Shown here piece by piece: positions 1 through 9,294 of a stretch of DNA of 64,000 nucleotides (the stretch's first letter is position 1; each line of letters starts with the position of its first letter). The notes under the pieces were generated by a model, which did not search any database, was not told the origin of the DNA, and saw nothing but the letters and a program-made list of their open reading frames with translations. Source of the DNA: CAYLLN01 sp033762315 (lineage in GTDB: Bacteria; Planctomycetota; Planctomycetia; Pirellulales; Pirellulaceae); contig JANRLS010000254.1 in the NCBI GenBank assembly GCA_033762315.1, positions 10,578 to 74,577 on the forward strand. The letters are read 5' to 3'. The position numbers and the translations under genes were made by a program.

Positions 1-1
1 C

Positions 2-3000
2 ATCGGCACGATCGCCATGCAGGCCGGCATCGGCACGACGCTCACCTACTACGTCGCCGTCTCGTCCGATGCCCAGTTACCAGCCCAGCTGGACCAATTC
101 TTCACCGCCAACGCCACTAGCCCCCTCTTCCGACTAGAGCCGATCTCGTCGGTCGAGCGGATCGTGGAGGATCATGTCAGCGCGGGCATTACGCGCGGCA
201 CTTCGGCCCTTCCCCAACAGACCCAATTGGTCGATGCCAATAGCGCCGTCCCCTTCAACCTCGGCGACGTGGTGATGTACATCAACATGTCGTCGTCGGG
301 CAACACCGAGCGGACCCAACTCGTCACGGTCGATCCCTTCACCGGCGAGAACGAAACCGACGTGGGAATTGTCACCCAGGATTACGATGACATCGCGTTC
401 AGCTTCGACAATCGCCTGTTCGCCCTCACCCGCGATACCGATGACCCCAACATTCCCCTGAAGGATGCCCAGTCGGGCAACTACCTGGAAATCAACACGG
501 GCACAGGCGTCTCCACCAACCTGGGGGACGACGGCGTCGAAACGTATGACGGCAGCGGGCAGATTTCGCACCTCGTGGGCACGACGCGTCATGGCTATGG
601 CATTCAATACAACGCCCTGGCCTTCACCGACGTGGACGGCGCGCTCGCCGCTGGCGGCGGACGAACCGCGGAACGATTGCTCGCGGTGGGCAACCGCGGC
701 GACGCCACGTTCACCACGCCGGCCGCCCTCTATCAAGACTTGAATCGCCGCCGCAACATCGCCTATTCGCTCAACCCGACCAATGGCCAGGCGCTGGTCG
801 ATGGCAATTCCTTCCGTCAATACACGGGCCTCGGCGATCAGAATTCGTTCACCGACGCCTTCGAGCTGGGCGAAATCCTCACTGCCCCCCGGATGACCGT
901 CGTCCGCGAAGCGACCGACGCCGGCGGCCTCACCGGTTTCGCCTTCACCGATGGTCAAACCTTTGACATCCAAACCGACAACGCCACCTTCACCTACGAA
1001 TTCGACGCCGGCTTCGAGGTGCAGCAAAACCTCAACTTTTCCACCAACGACGTGGTGCGGGACGGCTACTTTTTCATCCTCGATCCCGACAACAACCCCC
1101 GCACGCAGAACGAGGTGATGTTCCAGTTCGACACGGGGGTCGTCCTCGGCGTTCCGCTGGGAACTTTCTCGAATGCCATTCCCGACGGCGCCACGTTCAC
1201 GGTCAACTCCGGCGTCGCCGGCGGCACCCGGACGTTCGAGTTCGACAACAATGGTCAAATCGGCGGCGGCAATATCGCCATCGATATCCAAACCACCATT
1301 CCCGGCCCGCCACCGATCGTCAATCCCCCCTTCCCGGCCGACGTCATCGCCTCCAAAATCGCCGCCGCGATCAACAGCCAAACCAATGCCGGCAACTTCC
1401 AAGTTGGTGCTGTGGTGGCGACCAACGGCACGCGCATATCGCTGGTCTCGACCGCTGCGGCGGGCGTTGCGGCTGGACAGATTTCGGCCAACGTCTTCAG
1501 TCCACTGCTTACGGCAGCTCCGGCCAAGCTGGTCCGCGAGGGTGAAACCGGCCTCGCGCCGGTGCTGCAAGCGATTGATCCGGCCCAGGTCAATGCCGGC
1601 GAACTGGAAGGCCTTACCTTCACGCTTACACCCAACATCACGGGCAATCCACTCACAAATCCGACGCTCACGTTTGAATTCTCGGCCGATGCGGTTTTGG
1701 CGCAGCCCGCCTCGAACAATTACATCCGCATCGACACCTCGGGCATCCCCGTGGTCGGCACTTCCACCGGTCCGCTGGCCGCCCCTAGTGCGACCACCTC
1801 TTCGGTGACATTGGCCCAGCGCATCGCCTCCGCCGTCAACAATCGTGCCGTGCTCGCCGGCAACGAACTGCCAATCTCCGCCACGCAGTTGAGCGACCGC
1901 GTGCTGATTAACGGCAGCGGCATGGTGACCAATACCACCGCCTACAACGCCGGAACAGCCGGCCTGCGAGACCTTGCTTCTGGGGTGGCCAATGGCGGTC
2001 TGCAAACCATTGCCATCGACGTGGAAGAGAACATGACCGCGACCCAGATCGGTCAGCGCGTCGCCAACGGATTTAACGGCACGACGGGCGTCAACGGCTC
2101 GTCCAATTTCACCGCCGGGGCTGATTTTGACCGCATCAACTTCCCGCTTCCTTTGCTCGGTGCGGCGGCGACCAAGGTGGGGACCCAGGGAATCGACATC
2201 AGCGGCGTTCCGGTGTGGTCGCAGATCAACACCAGCGCGCCCGGCGTGGCTGATGGTCGCTTGTCGATCCGCTTTCTGGCGGACGACACCGAAGCGGTCC
2301 TGGCCAACCGCATCGGCAATACGATCGACAATGACCTGCTCGTTTCCGATGGCATCGACGCCACCGTCTTCAGCAATTCCGTGGACCTGAGCAGTGGCAC
2401 CTTCGTCCTGCCGCCGGCTGGTCCGCCGACCACCCCGCCGACCATCGCGCCGCTGCAAGTGGCTGGGGCTGGTCCCGGTGGAGACATCACCGGCATCTGG
2501 GACATCACCCCCGCCACGATCAACACGCTGCAACGAAGCTACCTGGCGGTCAGCAGCGCTGGCGGTCTCTATGTCGTGCTCATCAACTACGAGAACAACG
2601 CCAACCTGCTGCCGGTCAATTCGGCGAAGGTCAATCAGGTCATCACGCGCTACATCGGCAGCTCTTCCGACAGCCTGGCGGGGCTTTCGTTTCAGGGGCT
2701 CACGCGCGGCCCGCAGAACGTCGAAGGGGGTCGCTATCAGGACACCTTCTTCGCCGTCGCCGACGGTGCCGCCGGTCCCGGCGACCAAAGCCGACTCTAC
2801 GCCTTCAATTTCGATACCACTTTCGCGGGCACGCCGACCAACCCCGGGGCCGGCTATGCCGCGTTTCAGGCGCAGATTCGCAACTACACCGCCACCGACG
2901 AGGCCGCCATCAACGCCCGTTTCACGGTGAGCGACATTGCCGGCCAAACCGGTGGCCTGCAGCCCATTTTCGTCGATGGTGCCACCAGCATCCCGCTGTT

Positions 3001-6000
3001 CTACACCGACACGACGGTCAGCCCGCCGGCTCGCGTCCCCGTGACCAACGCCAAGGGGGTCGCCTTCTCGGTCCTCGACCGCAACCTCTGGCACATCACC
3101 GGCACGCGCAGTGGCGACGCCGGCCACGGCGTCAACGCCGCTCCCGACCTGAGCCGCCCCGCCTCCGCGGGTGGCTCCAGCTATTTCTTCGGCAACGACA
3201 ATACCACGCCGTTCGTCGGCAACACCTACAACTTCCCCGGCGGTGCCTACGGGACGCTCGTCACCAACGAGTTCAACCTCACCGGTTACTCGGCCCTCGA
3301 CCAGCCGGTGCTTTATTTCAACTACTTCTCAGCCCAAGAGCAGAACGGCATCCACGATTCGTTCCGGGTCTTCATCAGCGGCGTCTCCGACGCCAACCGC
3401 GACGGCATTCCCGACAACAACCCTGGCGAATGGACCCGCATCGCCGAGGACGCCACCAACATCTTCGTCGGCACCGGCGGCTGGCGGCAGGTGCGCATTC
3501 AGCTCGACAACTTTGTCGGCCTGACCAATGTCCGTCTGCGATTCGACTTCAGCACCGCCGGCGACATGAACACCGGCGACACGAACACCACCGGCGACGA
3601 ACTTCGCGCCGTCAAGGGGGAATACATCCGCGATGCCAACACCTTCAGCATCGATGGCCAAACCTTCGAATTCGAGGGGGATTTCCTGCTCACGTTCCCC
3701 AGCGGCGCGGTGATCAACGATGGCGAGACCTTCACCATCACCGACGACGTGGGTGGTGTCGAGACCTTCGAGTTCGACAAAAACGGCATTCTCGCGAATC
3801 CGCTCAACACGTCCGTCGCCATCACCAGCACGATGACCCCCGACGAGGTCGTCCTCGCCGCCCGCGATGCCGTCTTCTTCAGCGGCCTGACCGGCGTGAC
3901 TCCCCGCATGTTGGGTGGCCACTCGATCACGCCCAACGAGGGTTTCTTCTATTTCGATGGCGATACCTTTACCATCAATGATGGCACCACGCCCCCGCTG
4001 ACGTTTGAGTTCGAGGATATTGTCAATGGTCCCGCCGGGGTGGCGCCTGGCAACGTCGCGGTGCCATTCAGTCCCGCCTGGAATCAGGCCCGGATTGCCC
4101 AGCAGATCGTCGATGCCATCAAGACCACCAACCTGCAGGTGACCCCCAAGTTCGAGGCTCCGGGCCAAGTGCTGGTCGAAAACTCGATCGAAGTGATTGA
4201 CCCGGCGGGCATTTTCCAAGATGTTCGCCTTTACACCCGCAGCAACATCCTGCAATTCGAAAACACCACGCTCGTCACCACGTCGGCTGGGTCACGCGTC
4301 ATCCTGTCGGGCAACGATGGGGTCACCGCCGGCAACATCTCCGTGCCGTTCAACATCGGCCAGCGGGCGGTGGACATCGCGAGCACGATCGACGGACGCC
4401 TGGAAAACGCCTTCCGCACGCCGCAGATCACCGTTTCCAACGGCTCGTCCTATCAAGACGGCCAGGTCTTCACCTTCGACGATGGCGTCGGCACCGTGGT
4501 CACCGGCGAAATCGAGACCGGCTACATCATCAACATGCCGTCGGCGGGTGGCTCGCTCACCGCGCTACCGACTAGCAATCGCACGATCGACGGCGAAACC
4601 ATCACCATCGGCGATGGCGTCAACACCGTCACGTTCCAATTCCGCAATACGTCGCTGCCGGTGCCGGCTCCCATCGGAACCAATACGCCCGTCGATTTCC
4701 AGTCGAGCTTCAGCAAAACCGCCGTGGCGCGGGCGTTGGAAGCGGCGATCAACGCCTCGGTGCTCAACGTCACCGCACTCACGGTCGCCAATTCCAATCT
4801 GCAGATCGACACCACCGGCAACGCGGCCGTCACTTATGTCAGCAATGTCGCCGGCAAGTACACCACGACCGGCACCCCCGATGTCACGCCCGGCAATGTG
4901 CCGGTTCTCGTCTCCGCCACGGCGGCGTTCAGCGCCAGTCAGGTGGTGGCGTCGCTGATCACGGCTCTGACCGGGCAAATTCCGGGCGTCACTCCCGCGA
5001 CCACCGCTGGTTCGGTCAATGTCCTCTCGCTGAACGGCGCTGACCCGCTGACCTTCACTTTTACGGTCCCCACCCCTCAGCCAGGCGGTTTGCCAACGCC
5101 TCCCATTTCGCTGATCGTCACCAATAGCATCGCCAAGCAAGATCGCGATTTGCTCCGGATCATTGGCCACACCGTCACCAATCGCGGGCCGCTCGGGCTG
5201 GAGGTGGTAACCGCCGCCGGCAACCCGCTCGTCCCCCTCGTGGGAGACGTTTCCGACCTGAACGACGTTGCCGGTGGCCCCGCTGCCGGTTATCGCAGCA
5301 TTGAGCGCGGCCAGAACAACAATTTTGAAGGCATCTACATTGATGACTTCATCATCGGTTTGGCCGAACGGGGTGAAATGGGGACCAACAGCGTGAATGC
5401 GGCCGGTTCGACCAATTCCAACTTCGCGACCAATCCGCAGCTCAATCCGAATCAGATTCTCGTCGGGGCCTATCAACTCGAAATCCGCCGCGCTCCGACT
5501 TACGAGTTCGTCAACATTCCAAACCCCGGTTTCACGCCGACTAGCAACGATCGCTTTGTGGAGGGCTACACGATCGACGCTCCGAGCGGCGCGAATCTGG
5601 TCGATGGGCAAACCTTCACGCTCAGCGATGGCATCAACCGCGTCACGTTCGAGTTCGACGAGCTCGCGCTCCCCGGCAATCCCGCGCTGAACACGGGGGT
5701 CATCCAAGGGAATCAGCGCATCCCGTTCAGCCCCAACAACACGGCCGATCAAGTTGCCTCCGCCATCGTGGCCGCCATCAACAGCGCCCAAGTGCAAGCC
5801 ACGCTCAAATTGCTTGCCTCGCTGTCGGACGGCTCCGGGTCCGGTCTCCCCAGCCGGGTGAATGTCGTCGGCCCCGCCTCGACGACGATCCACGCGCTCA
5901 CCACGCTCAACGCGACCGAAGTCAATCCCACCTCGGGCAACGACACGATCGCCACGGCCGTGGTCACCGGGTTCACCGGTAGCCAGTATTTCATCCAGGG

Positions 6001-8941
6001 AACCATTGGCGACAATCCGGTTCTCGCGCTCGACCGGGCCACGCAAGGGCAGGATGTCGATCTTTTCTCGTTCGTCGTCAGTGCCGCTCAGGCCGCCAAC
6101 CCGAACTATCGCGTGCGGATCGACATTGATGCCCAGTCGTTCGGCTCGACGCTCGACAGCGTGCTGCGAATTTTCGACGCCGCGGGCAATCAACTGGCCG
6201 CGACCGACGACAGCTTCGCCCCCGGCGAGCAACAGCCCGGCGAACTGACCACGCTCGAATCGTACCTGGAATTCGATCCGACCGTCGCCGGCACCTACTA
6301 TGTCGGCGTCAGCGGCTTCGCCAACACGGGCTACAACCCGAATGTCTTCGGGACCTCCTCGGCCGGCAGCGTCGGCTGGTATCAGCTCGAGCTAACGTCG
6401 GCCCTGCCGAGCGCCGTCGAACCGATCGTCTTCACCGAGCCGCTGGGAGACTGGAACCATTTCCGCGACCAGGGGCAAATTCTGCTGTTCGGCAACGAAA
6501 TCCGCGGGTCCTCGCAGTGGGGCATTTTGATCGATTCCGGAACCCGCGTTGCCGCCGATGGAAACGCCCCGCATCAGGGCCCGCCGCGCAACCTGCGCGA
6601 GCTGAACACGACCCGCCAGGTTCCCGGCGTCGTCGTGATGAACAACACGATTTACGATAACGTCGTCGGTGGCATCCTCTTCAGTGGCGACGCCGCTGCC
6701 GATGCCGCCGTTCCTTTCGGCCGTATCGTGAACAACACGCTGTATGGTCGCGGCGGCACCCTGACCGGCGGAGCCACCGTCGATACGGGCATCTCGGTCA
6801 CGCAGAACGCCGCTCCGACGCTGCTTAACAACATCGTCGCCAACTTCCGCACCGGCGTGAATGTCGATGCGACGTCGGTTGGTTTGTCGGTGCTCGGCGG
6901 CATGCTCTATCAGGGGAACACGACCAACTCCAACGTCGGCCTCGGCGGCGATTTCCCCATCGCCCTGACCAACGCCGAGCCGCTCTTTGTCGCGCCGCAG
7001 GTCGGCAATTTCTATCTCCGCGCTCAATCGCGGGCCATCGACAGCGCCGTCGATTCGGTCCTCTCGCGCACCGCGCTGGATACGATGCTCGACCCGCTTG
7101 GCATCGCCCGCTCGCCGATTCTCTCGCCCGACCGCGACGGCGTCGGCCAGCTCCGCGTTAACGACCCCGATGTCGGCACTCCGCAGGGTTTCGGTCTCAA
7201 TCCCTTCAAGGATCGTGGCGCCATCGACCGGGTCGATTTCGTCGGGCCCACTTCGCTGCTCGTCAATCCGCAAGACAACGACTCCAGCGGCATCGATCTC
7301 GATCCCGCTTCCACGGTCGTGGTCCTTTCCGGGCAGACCGTCGTCAACAACTTCCAAATCCGCCTGCTCGACCGGTTCGATCCCAACGGGCCTTCGGAAG
7401 GCTCGGATGTTGATGATTTCACTGTTACGAGCAGCAAAGTGACGGTCGAAGTCCTCACCGGCACCGGCGCGACGCTGCTGACCCAAGGGGTGGACTACGC
7501 GTTCACCTACGACAGCACCAACAACATCATCATCCTCACCCCGCTCGGCGGGCTCTGGCCGCCGGGGCAAACCTATCGCGTCCGGCTCGACAACAGCCTC
7601 ACCGGCATTGCCGACCGGGCCGGCAATATCTTGCTTCCCAACCAGACCGACGGCACGCACACCTATACGATCTTCCTCGGCTCGGCCCAGGATTGGGGGG
7701 ATCTGCCCGACGAAACGATCGACCCGACCCGATTCCACTATCCGACCCTTAATGCCGGTGCCAGCGGCGTGGGCGCGAGCCACCAGGTCGTTCCCGGCTA
7801 TTTCCTGGGTGCCAGCATCGGTGCCGAGGCCGATGGTGTCCCGTCGCTCAATGCCGACGCTGACCTGAGCGACGACGGCCTCGTCAGCTTCAGCTTGCGG
7901 CCGGGCGAAGGGAATGTGTCGAACATCGTGGTCAACGCCACCTTCCCCGCCACTGGGGCGAAGCTCGATGTCTGGCTCGACATGAACCTCGACGGCGATT
8001 TCAGCGATACCTTCGTCGGCACGCTCCCCGGCGAGGTCACCAGCGAATACATCATAAGCGGCGCCACGCTCACGAATTCCGGCGGCGCTCAAACCTTTAC
8101 GTTCGCCCTTCCCTCGGGCGCGAGCGGCGTCTCGTTCCTGCGGATGCGACTATCGGCGGCGGGCATTTCCACGCCGACGGGTGCCGCACCGGAAGGGGAG
8201 GTCGAAGATTACAAGGTGACTCTGCAGGGCCCGCAGTTCAACAACGGGCTGCTCCCCGGGGATGTCAACAACGACGGCGTGGTCAACCCGCTCGACGTGC
8301 TGACCGTGGTCAACTTCATGGGCTTCCTGCGAGGTCAACTGATCGATCCGATTGGCGGGCAACTCACCCTGTCGGTGCCGATGACCTCGCCCCCCTACAT
8401 CAATGCCGCCGCGGTCACTTTTGATCCGACCGGTGGCGGAGTTCCTGGTCAGGGCAAGTTCATCGACGTTTCCGCGCCGTTCGGATTGCTCACGCCACAA
8501 GACATCCTCGGTGTCTTGGGAAGCATGGGGACCATCGGCTCGGGTGGCGAAGGGGAAGGCCCCTCCGCCGCGCTGCCGTCCGGTCCCCCCGCCGCGCTTG
8601 TCGGTGGCGAGGGGGAAGCGCCGGCCGTGCCAGCCGGCGGCGGCGACAAGCGTGCCGCGCTGCAATCGCTTGCCACCGGACCGGTGTACGCCTCGTCCAG
8701 CGTCGTCCTCGAGCAGCGGCCAGTCCGCGAAAGCCGGCTCCCCAGTCGCGATTGGAAGCCGCAAGCCACCGCGATCGACCTCTCGTTTGTCGATGCCGAG
8801 GCCGCGCCGGCCTGGATTGCCGCCGCGGATGTCGCCGAGCGCAAGTTTGGCCCGCTGGAAGAGAGCGAATTCGACGACCTGCTCGGCGATTTGGCCTACG
8901 ACGTGGGTCTCTTGCCTGGCGAAACCAGCGATTCCGCCTGA
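2..8941 (+). CDS. Giant secreted multidomain protein with dockerin and GEVED-type modules (5' partial)
   Basis: The frame is open from base 2, so the true start lies upstream; 2979 residues are visible. A short module with pattern DGxTFTxxDG...FEF recurs at least six times (around nt 1180, 3718, 3955, 4456, 4588, 5602). Near residues 1995-2130 there is a region like bacterial pre-peptidase C-terminal domains (DVDLFSF, YRVRIDID, AGTYYVGVSG). Near 2160-2335 the text resembles a right-handed beta-helix (NNTIYDN, NNTLYG, NNIVANF). Near 2560-2740 is a GEVED-type module (DWGDLPDE ... GEVEDYKV). A dockerin-like calcium loop (GDVNNDGVVNPLDVL) follows at nt 8260-8325, then two GEGE motifs and an acidic tail. 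It is probably exported and surface-attached or part of a large extracellular assembly. Domain names are by motif recognition; ligand unknown. Confidence 0.9.
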   Translation: MGTIAMQAGIGTTLTYYVAVSSDAQLPAQLDQFFTANATSPLFRLEPISSVERIVEDHVSAGITRGTSALPQQTQLVDANSAVPFNLGDVVMYINMSSSGNTERTQLVTVDPFTGENETDVGIVTQDYDDIAFSFDNRLFALTRDTDDPNIPLKDAQSGNYLEINTGTGVSTNLGDDGVETYDGSGQISHLVGTTRHGYGIQYNALAFTDVDGALAAGGGRTAERLLAVGNRGDATFTTPAALYQDLNRRRNIAYSLNPTNGQALVDGNSFRQYTGLGDQNSFTDAFELGEILTAPRMTVVREATDAGGLTGFAFTDGQTFDIQTDNATFTYEFDAGFEVQQNLNFSTNDVVRDGYFFILDPDNNPRTQNEVMFQFDTGVVLGVPLGTFSNAIPDGATFTVNSGVAGGTRTFEFDNNGQIGGGNIAIDIQTTIPGPPPIVNPPFPADVIASKIAAAINSQTNAGNFQVGAVVATNGTRISLVSTAAAGVAAGQISANVFSPLLTAAPAKLVREGETGLAPVLQAIDPAQVNAGELEGLTFTLTPNITGNPLTNPTLTFEFSADAVLAQPASNNYIRIDTSGIPVVGTSTGPLAAPSATTSSVTLAQRIASAVNNRAVLAGNELPISATQLSDRVLINGSGMVTNTTAYNAGTAGLRDLASGVANGGLQTIAIDVEENMTATQIGQRVANGFNGTTGVNGSSNFTAGADFDRINFPLPLLGAAATKVGTQGIDISGVPVWSQINTSAPGVADGRLSIRFLADDTEAVLANRIGNTIDNDLLVSDGIDATVFSNSVDLSSGTFVLPPAGPPTTPPTIAPLQVAGAGPGGDITGIWDITPATINTLQRSYLAVSSAGGLYVVLINYENNANLLPVNSAKVNQVITRYIGSSSDSLAGLSFQGLTRGPQNVEGGRYQDTFFAVADGAAGPGDQSRLYAFNFDTTFAGTPTNPGAGYAAFQAQIRNYTATDEAAINARFTVSDIAGQTGGLQPIFVDGATSIPLFYTDTTVSPPARVPVTNAKGVAFSVLDRNLWHITGTRSGDAGHGVNAAPDLSRPASAGGSSYFFGNDNTTPFVGNTYNFPGGAYGTLVTNEFNLTGYSALDQPVLYFNYFSAQEQNGIHDSFRVFISGVSDANRDGIPDNNPGEWTRIAEDATNIFVGTGGWRQVRIQLDNFVGLTNVRLRFDFSTAGDMNTGDTNTTGDELRAVKGEYIRDANTFSIDGQTFEFEGDFLLTFPSGAVINDGETFTITDDVGGVETFEFDKNGILANPLNTSVAITSTMTPDEVVLAARDAVFFSGLTGVTPRMLGGHSITPNEGFFYFDGDTFTINDGTTPPLTFEFEDIVNGPAGVAPGNVAVPFSPAWNQARIAQQIVDAIKTTNLQVTPKFEAPGQVLVENSIEVIDPAGIFQDVRLYTRSNILQFENTTLVTTSAGSRVILSGNDGVTAGNISVPFNIGQRAVDIASTIDGRLENAFRTPQITVSNGSSYQDGQVFTFDDGVGTVVTGEIETGYIINMPSAGGSLTALPTSNRTIDGETITIGDGVNTVTFQFRNTSLPVPAPIGTNTPVDFQSSFSKTAVARALEAAINASVLNVTALTVANSNLQIDTTGNAAVTYVSNVAGKYTTTGTPDVTPGNVPVLVSATAAFSASQVVASLITALTGQIPGVTPATTAGSVNVLSLNGADPLTFTFTVPTPQPGGLPTPPISLIVTNSIAKQDRDLLRIIGHTVTNRGPLGLEVVTAAGNPLVPLVGDVSDLNDVAGGPAAGYRSIERGQNNNFEGIYIDDFIIGLAERGEMGTNSVNAAGSTNSNFATNPQLNPNQILVGAYQLEIRRAPTYEFVNIPNPGFTPTSNDRFVEGYTIDAPSGANLVDGQTFTLSDGINRVTFEFDELALPGNPALNTGVIQGNQRIPFSPNNTADQVASAIVAAINSAQVQATLKLLASLSDGSGSGLPSRVNVVGPASTTIHALTTLNATEVNPTSGNDTIATAVVTGFTGSQYFIQGTIGDNPVLALDRATQGQDVDLFSFVVSAAQAANPNYRVRIDIDAQSFGSTLDSVLRIFDAAGNQLAATDDSFAPGEQQPGELTTLESYLEFDPTVAGTYYVGVSGFANTGYNPNVFGTSSAGSVGWYQLELTSALPSAVEPIVFTEPLGDWNHFRDQGQILLFGNEIRGSSQWGILIDSGTRVAADGNAPHQGPPRNLRELNTTRQVPGVVVMNNTIYDNVVGGILFSGDAAADAAVPFGRIVNNTLYGRGGTLTGGATVDTGISVTQNAAPTLLNNIVANFRTGVNVDATSVGLSVLGGMLYQGNTTNSNVGLGGDFPIALTNAEPLFVAPQVGNFYLRAQSRAIDSAVDSVLSRTALDTMLDPLGIARSPILSPDRDGVGQLRVNDPDVGTPQGFGLNPFKDRGAIDRVDFVGPTSLLVNPQDNDSSGIDLDPASTVVVLSGQTVVNNFQIRLLDRFDPNGPSEGSDVDDFTVTSSKVTVEVLTGTGATLLTQGVDYAFTYDSTNNIIILTPLGGLWPPGQTYRVRLDNSLTGIADRAGNILLPNQTDGTHTYTIFLGSAQDWGDLPDETIDPTRFHYPTLNAGASGVGASHQVVPGYFLGASIGAEADGVPSLNADADLSDDGLVSFSLRPGEGNVSNIVVNATFPATGAKLDVWLDMNLDGDFSDTFVGTLPGEVTSEYIISGATLTNSGGAQTFTFALPSGASGVSFLRMRLSAAGISTPTGAAPEGEVEDYKVTLQGPQFNNGLLPGDVNNDGVVNPLDVLTVVNFMGFLRGQLIDPIGGQLTLSVPMTSPPYINAAAVTFDPTGGGVPGQGKFIDVSAPFGLLTPQDILGVLGSMGTIGSGGEGEGPSAALPSGPPAALVGGEGEAPAVPAGGGDKRAALQSLATGPVYASSSVVLEQRPVRESRLPSRDWKPQATAIDLSFVDAEAAPAWIAAADVAERKFGPLEESEFDDLLGDLAYDVGLLPGETSDSA

Positions 8942-9294
8942 ACATCCCCCTGCAAGATGTGTTGCAATAGCTTTAAAGACTGGAGTACAGGACTTGCCGA
9001 ATGTGCGGCCGCGCGGGGGGAATTTCGCTCGCGGGCCGCGCGCAAATTCGTTGCAAAGAATTTCTTACCTAACTAGCCTGGATATTTAACACCACCAGCA
9101 GACTTTTCCTGGTCCGTACGGACTCACAAGTGGTGTTTTCGCCGTAACTGCTTATCGCGAAAGATGTTGCGACAAATTGGTTGAGGCAAATTGACGCGCC
9201 CTTGCGGCCTCTGGAATGCCGGTCATGGAACGCCGGTGTTCAGTTCGCAAACGCGGAACTCGGAACAGAAAACTCTTCGCCGCACGAGAACCCC
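8942..9294. other. Intergenic region between the two giant genes
   Basis: This 353-nt stretch carries no convincing gene. It contains the nested inverted repeat at 9088-9137, which could end transcription of the upstream gene or act as an operator. An open frame runs in from 9181, but the downstream protein has a better ATG at 9295. No promoter with both consensus boxes was found. Confidence 0.6.
9088..9137. repeat. Nested inverted repeat
   Basis: AACACCAC at 9088-9095 pairs with GTGGTGTT at 9130-9137. Between them lies the perfect 12-nt palindrome GTCCGTACGGAC at 9112-9123. The outer right arm runs into TTTT, so it may act as a terminator after the first giant gene. The inner palindrome could instead be a protein-binding site. 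Confidence 0.55.

Noticed and set aside
134..3127. 997-codon open frame on the minus strand opposite the first giant gene
   Set aside because: It lies wholly opposite a clear repeat-containing coding region; its composition is a shadow of high-GC codon use with no recognisable domain.
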